A DNA stretch of 64,000 nt. Origin: Ectocarpus siliculosus. Lineage: Eukaryota; Sar; Phaeophyceae; Ectocarpales; Ectocarpaceae. Location of the stretch: NCBI GenBank assembly GCA_000310025.1, contig FN649740.1, positions 16,728-80,727 on the forward strand. Direction: 5' to 3'. Shown here in pieces: positions 55,952 to 64,000 of this stretch. Below the pieces are notes generated by a model, which worked only from the letters and a program-made list of their open reading frames with translations, was not told the DNA's origin and did no database searches. Every line of letters starts with the position of its first letter. Within the stretch, counting starts at the first letter, position 1. Made by a program: the position numbers and the translations under genes.

Positions 55952-58900
55952 TCAGTTATTCTTGTTCGGGTCTTCCGACGTCTTGTTCATGAACTCCTCC
56001 GGTAGCACTCCCGGCTCGTCGGGCAGCTCGGACAAGAGCTTCCACAGGGACCCGAATTGCTGCTGCTCCTTAAAATTGATGTGTGCCCTACTCTCCGGTG
56101 TCAGCTCATACCTCAAACGGCCGGAGCAAGACAGCAAGACACCGGTACCAAACAGTCAAGCACGACATGATGGTGTGGACCTTATCGTCAGGCACGAAAT
56201 GTACAAAGCGGTTCCTCGTGTAAATGTCGCTGCGCGTACCGATGGGAACTCTCGACGTATTTTTTTACTTGTGGCAGCGAGGATGTGGGGGTTCCACGCA
56301 ACAAAATGCCAGATTCGTGATTGAACCCCAAAAGAGGTGCCAAACAGGTACCACATTAGGCAAGTCACGTCCCATGGTTCGGTAGCGGTCAAGCACGGGG
56401 GCAAAATAGCTGAGAGTGCCCGTATGCCCTGCTGCAATGCCGACTAATTTGTACATGTGATGCTTGTGCTGCAGTACTGCCTAGGCTATAGTCTAGTCTT
56501 CTTCTCACCAGTGTCGGAGATCTCGTCGTTCCGCACTCACATCTTTGAAAAAACGAGAATCCTGTCGCAAGACACCAAGAGAAAGAACGGAGGGTACGAA
56601 AAGGACGACTTATCAAATCAATCCCATCAACGTGCCTTTACCAGCTTCCACAGGATACACCAGTCTTCACCAAAAACTGATGCCATTACACACATAGGAT
56701 AGCTTGGAATTCATGTACAAACCTTCGACGAGATATATATGTGAAACCAGATATGTGAAAGACGAAGACAGGGAGGGGAAGTGGGCAGCCAGAAAGGAGA
56801 AAACCGAGCTAAATGCTCTAAATTACACCCAACATACGCGACCGGAGCTTTCACCTTAAAAAAGACTCAGTCCGCGAATGGATGTGCCATGGGGCCCTAC
56901 TCACAAACACGCGAAAAACACTACAACACCACATCGTCATGAACAAGATCAAGAAGCAAGAAGCAACACCGAACAGCACCGAAACGAGTAAGTAGGGTCA
57001 GGCCGACAGGTAGCCCCGGCTGGTTACATCTTGGGTGGCATACTCGTTTGTTCGTTTGGCGAAAAAAAAGGTCTGCACCTGCATGCCAGACAAAAAAGTA
57101 AAACACGATCCAAAAATGGGAATGCATCGCAACGCGTAGAGTAGCACTGCTGGGTGACCGTCGAAAGTGGTGGAGAGTTTTGAACGGACGCGCTGACATG
57201 TCGTGTGCCCCCAAACACCGGTACATAGTACATACCGTGTCCTCCTTTTCTTTCCGCTCCATGACGACAAAGCTGCCATTCTCTGGGTTAAGAGTCTCCT
57301 CGAAGTCTGCGATGGAGTACTGGAACCACCGCATCACCAGCTGCAACAAATGACCAACAGAGGACAAAAACACGCGAGAAAACAGACCGCCATCCATGAG
57401 AAACGAGCAACAACACCACAAACGCATTAAGCGAATAAGTCGGAAAATACTTTGTACATAAACTCATCCGACGTCGCGGTCGAGGGAAAACAGAAGAAGA
57501 AGGGCGTCTCGGTACGCCGACAAGATGGCGATTTCCTGCAAAAATGGTCGCCTGTCGTGTCCCTCAGATCTTCACGTTCACGTTCCCAACCTTCTCATCA
57601 TGTCAACCCGGGGTGCTAGCATGATACGAGCCCCCAGCATCGCCCCTTCCCCTCCCTCCCCAGCATGGGATGAGAGATGAGATTTCTCACCAAGCGAAGG
57701 GTGAGGCCGTGCGTGACGATGATAACGTTCAGGTCATCTCTGGCAATGCTCTCGTTGGCGAAGTCTCTGAACATGGTTGCGATAAACGACGTCGCCCTGT
57801 TGTACACGTCCAGTCCAGACTCGCCCTGGGGAAATCTGGGCCATCGCGGCCGGCGGGAGGGGGGGAGGGGAGGCGTGGGGGATACTCATCGGGGGTACTC
57901 ATCTCTTCATCTCTTCTGTTCTCTTCGCGGGGCCTACATTCGGGTACATCGTGAACCACCGCGTGAAGTTCGAGGCACTAGGTAAGGTTAAGGTGTGTTG
58001 CTAGGGCGGAACGGTGTCTTGTCTGTTGGGAACGAACACTAACACCACACTCAATATTAGTCTACGCAGGTTTTTCATAAGAAATCAAACCTAAGCTGGT
58101 GTTGGGGTTAGGGTCTGCGTGCCCCCTGCCTGGTCTTTCTTCGTAATAAACATGCGTAGGAAGTCCATCACACTCCACACTTAGCTGGCGGAGAAAAGTC
58201 ACACACGTCAACACACAACACGTACCGGTAGTAGAAACGGCCGAAGCGTGCCCGCTCCGCCTTTGAGTTGACAATCGTAGCCAGGTTCTGGAAATTCCCG
58301 AACTGTTGCTCCGTCAGCCTAGGCTCTTCCCTAACCCCGACGATGTAGTTGGTGTCGAAGGCCTCCACCATCCCAGCCAAGGTCTGCAACGACATGACGA
58401 GCCCGGCCGCACACAAGCGCCCATAACACGAGAGGGGGGAGGCACGATGCATGGGGCAGGGCATGAGACGTTGGGGGGTGCACGAACAGCGTGGCAGTGG
58501 GCAGGAATGGAAGGAGCAAGGGGGTTGGACATCTCTCATGGTTTGCCCCGGTGTATTTCTGAGCCGTAATGTACAGCTACCACCCTAGACTTCTAGATGC
58601 CCTTGATAGGTTCGTTCAAGAGGGACAAACATGATCGTCATCGTCATTCGAGAGATGCATCAACATGAATACAGTACACGTTTGATTGGGGTGTCCGCCA
58701 GACGTGGCCAGTGATGACTCCGGTTGAGATACACTACGGCGGGTCAGGATCGGGATAAGGGTCGCTTGCACAGTACGACCGGCACCACGGCGACTTCAAA
58801 AACACAACTCGACGCGAGCATCACGGCCGTAACGTGGAGGTGCTTTCTGTCCTCGCCACCAACACTTTTCAGGACAAGGACAAACACATTCCCACGTTGT

Positions 58901-59725
58901 TCAACACAAAAGAGAAAATTCCACTCCATCCCCGTCGACTGCTGTGGTTATACAGTGGTACAGTATTTCGAACGGGCACTCTCTCTTTGATTGTACGTAT
59001 ATGTATTGCCTAACAAAAACCATTGGAACAGGCCCAGGGGAATAATATCCCCATCACCCGGGAAAGAGCAGCTGCATCCAGAATAACAGCAAACAAGGTC
59101 GTCCCCGGCACATGGCGCACCTGCTTTGTTCTGAGGTAAGGAGACGTGTAGATGAAGAGTGGCTTGTCTCCGATGTACTCCTTGATCTTCTCGCCCGCTT
59201 TCTGGCCCTCCCCGAACCCCTTCTTCGTCAAGGGAATCTTCCAGTCAGGGACGTGGACGTAAGTCTGGACGGAGTCACGACAGAGCAGCAGCGTGTTTGT
59301 GATTGATACAATAGGGTGGAGTTATTGTGGAGGGGGTGAGGACGGCCGGTGCTACATAGGTGTGAAGTGCATGACAAGGGACCACCGGACACCGGGCATA
59401 TGTACGGCTTTACAAAGTACAGACGTTGTTGAGAAGCTCGATGTGAGCCCGGAACGCGAGGGAAAAGTCAAGCACTAGAAAACCGTTTCGGCACATACCG
59501 GCTGACCGGCTGAGCGAGACACACATGAACAGAGCCTTGGCGAGACGGTGTGTTTGTCCGATTGATTGGGTGCTTCGTGCTTACCGACTCGTCTCGATTC
59601 CCCAGGCTCTCCCCGTGGCGCACGATGATGATCCGCTCCGGCTTGACCACGCGTCGCTTGCCATCCCCACTGAAAAGGCCAAGGCTCTCCTGTTGTGAGG
59701 GCGGACCGCGATGGTATTGATACAT
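55952..59725 (-). CDS. Histidine phosphatase superfamily protein, phosphoglycerate-mutase-like (plant AT74 type), seven exons
   Basis: Exons in transcript order are 59725-59585, 59264-59121, 58383-58226, 57977-57938, 57825-57691, 57340-57236 and 56104-55952 (876 nt, 291 residues). The phospho-accepting histidine is H37 in ERIIIVRHGESLGNRDES. The second catalytic histidine is H200 in VIIVTHGLTLRL. YTSPYLRTKQT, EEPRLTEQQFGNFQN, FGRFYYR and GESGLDVYNRA are the family's substrate-pocket blocks and match plant 'phosphoglycerate mutase-like' proteins more than glycolytic dPGM. The true substrate is unknown; the superfamily includes phosphatases acting on small phosphates and proteins. Exon 4 is a 40-nt exon that fits both phases. 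The last junction is less sure. Acceptor TATGAG|CTGACA keeps phase 0, but similarity (RYELTPES) hints at an acceptor 8-11 bases earlier via a missed small exon. Confidence 0.87.
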
Positions 59726-60995
59726 ACATAGGTTGGAAGAGCCGGCACTTAGCTTACAGTGGCTTCTGCTTGCGTTTGCACACTTGAGATATAAGCTTTA
59801 CGCGTGATGGACGATTATCAGACGCCGAATATAACAACACAAAACGCCTGAAGCAGGTCGAAGGAGTGTAGAAGGGGTAAATGACACCGTTCTACAGGAG
59901 GAGGGTTCGTGACTTGCGGACGGTATACTACACGCCTCCTGCGATGCATAATACACGCATACAGAAGCAGCAGAGTGTGTTTTCCCGGCAGCTGGCAGAC
60001 AGAAGGGACATGGTCACCTCATCTACCCTGTTTGAAAAAGCCTAATCAAAATGACGTGCATGAGCGCTGAGCAGTACATTGTTCTTTCGTAGAATACCTC
60101 TGTCACAGACCGTGCAAACTCGCAACTTGGCACATTACAACACATGAGAGTAGTCGCAACTGCACGCGATTTCCCCCGCTGGTATGCACAAGAGACCGAT
60201 GCAAGACCAATCTGTATGAGGACAACTACTGTGCAGGACACCGAGCTCTGCTTGGTCCAACGCGTACCGAAACACGCTGCTCCTCTATTAAGCACATGGC
60301 TCCTGTGCTGTACCTGATCGCTGTGAGGAAAGTGCTGGCCGCTACCCCTTAAGAATCGACGCTGGTCATGAGGGTGGTGCATCCGTGCACCTGGACGATG
60401 CGATGCCTTCCTCCTGCTGCTGAGGGACGAATCGCCAACTTGAAATTGAAGTGGCGTGTGTCCCGAAGCAGCTCTACGAGTACCGAACCGTGCGTGGCTC
60501 CCCTTCCCCAGCCCTGACTTCCGTGTACAATCGTTGCCCCCAGCGACACGGGATGCTAACGCGAATGCATGTCTTGGGTGGCACGCTGGCGATACGGCAA
60601 ACATATTTGTAGTCATTGCCCTTGTTGTTGATGTTGTCGGGGAACAGCCTGGCGTTTGCAACTGCCGCGCTTGTGATTGAAATCCCAACGACCCAGCCCT
60701 TTCCCCAAGACGAAGTCCTGCCTTTCGATCGAACATAACGGCGTGGTTCTGTGATGCAGATGGTGGCCTCCTACTCACGTATCACATGTGTTTTGTGCTG
60801 CATCGGCAGGTCGCACAGCTCCGAGCTCGCTCGAAGGGCGGGAGCTCCGCGGTTGGGAATATACAGCCCCGACGGGTGTGGTGGGCTTCGCGGCTACCCC
60901 TATTTGTTGCACGACCTACTTGCAAATAAAAACTTGCACGACTCGAACGCCTCCAGAACCACACACCCAGAAACCCTTTTCAAACTCAAAACAGC
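59726..60995. other. Interval without a supported gene
   Basis: An open minus-strand frame of 251 codons (60778-60023) and a second, more protein-like minus frame around 60460-60760 (for example RLFPDNINNKGNDYKYVC) overlap. Neither has a recognised domain or a convincing splice partner. The region may be old transposon sequence. Confidence 0.35.
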
Positions 60996-61065
60996 AGCGA
61001 AACACCACGCCACCAGGCCGCAAAGCACGCAGCGAAACACCACGCCACCAGGCCGCACAGCACGC
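60996..61065. repeat. 35-bp tandem repeat, two units
   Basis: Units start at 60996 and 61031 (AGCGAAACACCACGCCACCA followed by GGCCGCAAAGCACGC) and differ at one base. Confidence 0.85.
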
Positions 61066-61170
61066 GCAACACAGCAGACCACACAGCAGACATGTCCCTG
61101 ATGGATCTTATAGATCTTAGCGGAAGAACGGTAGCTGACGATATGCATTCAGTTGTCGCCGTCGAGGTAG

Positions 61171-61209
61171 AGGGTGCATCCGATCAAGCCAGCCGAAAAA
61201 CAACGGCAG

Positions 61210-61243
<34 letters not shown>

Positions 61244-61419
61244 GATACTCTGAGAGTGTGATGGAGGCCGCCGCAAAGGAGGGGCGTTGGAATGTCATCG
61301 TGGCATTAGTAGAGAGGGGTTTCTCATGCCGGGTGAAAAAGGCTGCGCCGTTTGATGAGCCGGGGCACCCCTTGTTCGAACGGTATATTTGTGAGCTGCC
61401 GCGTTGCGAGTGGCACTAA
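61171..61419 (+). CDS. Possible exon of an ankyrin-like protein with polyglutamine
   Basis: The frame follows a possible acceptor (GAGGTAG|AGG). It codes HPIKPAEKQRQK, then a Gln run of about 11 residues, then YSESVMEAAAKEGRWNVIVA LVERGF and a short tail to TAA. The AAAxxGRWxVIxALVxxGF pattern resembles the helix pair of an ankyrin repeat, a very common type in brown algae. With only one repeat and no ATG in frame, this is at best a fragment. A second frame starting at ATG 61092 (MSLMDLIDLSGRTVADD) reads the same CAG run as polyalanine and stops at 61254. Confidence 0.25.
61209..61242. repeat. CAG microsatellite, about 11 units
   Basis: An uninterrupted CAG run read as Gln or Ala depending on the frame. 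Confidence 0.9.
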
Positions 61420-61910
61420 AATCTCCGGGGCTTGTCGTGCCAAGTGAATGAGTAGAGGGGGGCGGGCAGGTATGAATGCGTGCCGGGCCATGCATGCCGC
61501 ATGGTTGGAGGGTTGCGGACACGTAAATTATTTTTCAACCAACGATAGATATTCGACGAGACGAATTCCCCGCTGTGCTCCGGGCAACCCACTGCAGCTC
61601 TCTCCTTGTTCGCTTGCGACGTGCGGTCGACGTGCGCTACAAAATGAACAAATCTGTCACAAATCTTGTTGCTTCATTCGGTACTTTCTAACACCTCGCC
61701 AAAGCTGCAGAAAAAACAGTTAAAGAACCCAAAAATGCTTTCTGGTCACAAACGACATGGATTTACAGCGGGGGAGGGGATCGAGACACAAAAAGTCGCC
61801 CCCCCCCCCCCGGAGAGCACGACGCCGTTAAACGCCTCGCTGTTTGCCCTCCACGACCAAACCTGGCCAAACCTGAACAGAACCCGTAGCTAGCCCAACA
61901 AGGCTCAAGT

Positions 61911-62891
61911 TCAAGTGTGGTTGGCCTGCGCTCGCCTCCTATTCTTTGCCCCGCCGTACTCCACGCTAGACTTCTCTCTAGTACCCTCACTTCTAGCAGC
62001 TGGTTGGCGCACAGCTTGTGGGTTGCCCAGTACAGCCCCCTGCCCCGAAGAAATCATCGCCGCGGCGTTCATGCTACTTTCGAAAGTCTGCACTATGGCA
62101 CGCATAGTCTCAGGGGGGACAAGCTGCACCCCAGAGCTCACGGCCGCGGTGGCCTTCTTCAACGTCTCCACAAAAAGGAGCCGGCGGTCCTGATTACTTT
62201 GCCCTGTCTGCGCAACCCTCTGTAGCGTGGTCTCTATGGTCGTATTCTCCGGGATTGCTTGCCAAGTGTCACCCACCACTACCGTGGGAGGGCGTACCTG
62301 GTCGTCTCTAGACGTGCCGCTGTGGACTAGCGCTACCATCCACTGCGGCTTGCACTCTGGTGGCCAAGCCTCAAGTTCCCTCAGGCCCTGCTCTGTTAGC
62401 CAATGCCTGTTGAGTATGCCTACGTGAAATTTGAACTTCGGGCTCAAACGCATGGCCTGCCAAAAGTGCCGGCAACAAAGACCGAGTTCTTGGAGTGTGC
62501 GGCACGAACAGATGTGACTGCCATCCGCCATGCTGCAAACTATGTACCGCATGACCCGGCCGTCACGGCTTTCCATGACTACAGCGACCGTCTCGACGCC
62601 CACAATCAACTCGCCCAGGAACTCTAGTTTCCATAGTGCTTCCAAACGCTCGTCCCCCTCAAGCACTGCATTAGCACCACCACAAAAAAAGGCGGCGGCC
62701 TCCATCTCTATGGTCATGAACCGCAACGGCCACATCCCAAGTCCGAAACGGATCGGCGCCATGAACCTCTGCCCGAACCACACGTCGTCAACGCCCGGCA
62801 TCGCCACAGTAGGAAGGGCAAGCCGAGCGGCGCGAAGGGCTGCCCGGTCTGCCTGCTTCTCGATTGCTCCTTCGAAGAACTCGAAGACGCC
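61911..62891 (-). pseudogene. Decayed Mutator-like (MULE/FAR1-type) transposase, C-terminal part with SWIM zinc finger
   Basis: The minus frame from 62891 to a stop at 61911 gives about 326 residues. Its hallmark is the SWIM zinc finger GSHICSCRTLQELGLCCRHF (C-x-C ... C-x-H), preceded by RYIVCSMAD and followed by FHVGILNRHWL. That is the arrangement at the C-terminus of MULE transposases and FAR1-type proteins. An in-frame TAA at 62894-62892 separates it from upstream coding-like sequence in the same frame (GINRIMKKVCGAMTSL), which soon meets another stop. The catalytic DDE part is not seen in the remaining 1.1 kb. Together these point to a dead copy or one truncated near the window edge. A host-domesticated gene with an intron at this point is less likely but possible. 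Confidence 0.7.
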
Positions 62892-62951
62892 TTACAAAGA
62901 AGTCATCGCGCCACAAACTTTCTTCATGATCCTGTTGATACCTGGCGATGG

Positions 62952-64000
62952 TATCACGTGTGCGGGTCATGGTACGATGATTTTTTACTGAATTGCTAGG
63001 CGTAGATGAACGGCTGCAGCACACTACATAGGCCAGTGGAATAGGAGTTGAGGAGTTGGGTTGATTCCACACGTGGTGATCCCACGCGTCGGCGCGGTTG
63101 TCCTACAACCCCGCCAAGCTAAAACGCACGAAGCACAAACACGCTGAAATACACGAGGGCCCACCTTCGACTCGGCTGGACGTGAAAGACGATACACTGA
63201 ACGTCGCACGGATGCACGGATACCAACCGAGCGCCCCCCTCCCCAGATATTTGAAATTTACTGCACTCAAGATGATGCAGAACAAGCCGTCGTGAACCTG
63301 GGAGTTGACAAAATAATCCTCAAGTAGATCGATCGGCAGTTGCTAAGACAATAAGAGCTTGACCACGAGAGCAGGTGCTCAGTTTCGAATCGTACACTAG
63401 AACCTAGATATGGTCGTTATTGGGTTCGGTTTTGGTCTACAGCAGCAGTGGTGAGGAGAACGAAACGAACCTTTCCTCCAGGCAAGGCACAGCAAGAGGC
63501 GCCTCTGTACCAGTACTACATATAGACTGGCGGACAGAACGAATGCCGAGCGCTGTAGAGTGGTAGAGTACATCATCGAGCATCAATCGCCACGACAAGA
63601 CGCAATAATCAGCAAGCCAGGGTGCTTCTTTGCACCAGCCCTCATCCGCTTAATAGCTAGCCGCCAGAGTGAGTGGCGTGCTACGAGGTTTGAGGTTTGG
63701 GGCCTCGAGCTGGCAAACGATTCCTAAACTAGATTGCCCTAGATCATAAAACGAGCATGATGCCGCGATGGTCTCCTCTCGTTCGTGCACATGCCCCCGT
63801 CGGCACGTAATGACCCTCATTATTCTTTCCCACGATATACGCAACAACAAAGTGGCAACATCAAAACAACTGGTATGACACCTGTCTATTTCAAACAAAT
63901 CTTTCGGGGCGGCCGTAGCCGTGCAAATCCCCACAGCCAGCCCCATGCATGGATACTAATACTACCGTAGCGGCTACAAGGAGTTCTGCCCGTGGATATA
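62952..64000. other. Right end of window, no gene supported
   Basis: No DDE transposase core, exon or structured repeat could be recognised, although transposon remains upstream of the MULE fragment would be expected here. Confidence 0.4.

Noticed and set aside
60023-60778. 251-codon minus-strand open frame
   Set aside because: No domain, no clear splice sites, and another minus frame in the same place looks more protein-like. I could not decide, so no gene is called.

Overview
This is a nuclear genomic window from an intron-rich, moderately GC-rich eukaryote. The best guess is a stramenopile and probably a brown alga of the Ectocarpus type. That is an inference: it rests on conserved genes cut into many short exons, GT-AG introns of several hundred bases that mostly lie in phase 0, abundant CAG/CTG and CT/GA microsatellites, and many small repeats between genes. 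No bacterial operon, rRNA gene, standalone tRNA gene or CRISPR array was seen.

Layout. At 1-517 (minus) is the 5' part of a glutamine-rich protein that runs off the edge. From 0.5 to 14.4 kb there is one weak two-exon gene (5548-6433) and otherwise mostly repeats: a tRNA-derived SINE at about 1361-1680, a mosaic of duplicated segments at 8.1-13.1 kb, and a second SINE at 13197-13511. A five-exon gene for a 574-residue protein of unknown function lies at 14411-17693 (plus). After a gene-poor 5 kb, three plus-strand genes follow: an extended SDR / D-erythronate dehydrogenase-like gene (22867-27781), a compact three-exon SAM-dependent methyltransferase with a mitochondrial-type leader (29548-31751), and a long low-complexity, probably nuclear protein (33607-37086).

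From 38.5 to 48.8 kb the minus strand carries a complete 14-exon M17 leucyl aminopeptidase (640 residues, all catalytic residues present). Facing away from it is a four-exon uS17 ribosomal protein gene (50481-52883, plus). A transposon-rich stretch (53.2-54.9 kb) holds two members of a short inverted-repeat family and an 833-bp element with mariner/pogo-like ends. A seven-exon histidine-phosphatase (phosphoglycerate-mutase-like) gene lies at 55952-59725 (minus). The right end holds a decayed Mutator-type transposase with its SWIM zinc finger (61911-62891, minus).

The genes are unrelated housekeeping functions (peptide turnover, organellar translation, sugar and phosphate metabolism, protein methylation) and do not form a pathway. 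The strongest signal the genes do not explain is a dispersed 9-mer, ACTGCTGTA. I found 18 copies in both orientations, where about 0.5 is expected by chance, and none lies in an exon I could define. Exon models were built by hand from reading frame, splice consensus and family similarity; no alignment or transcript data were available.
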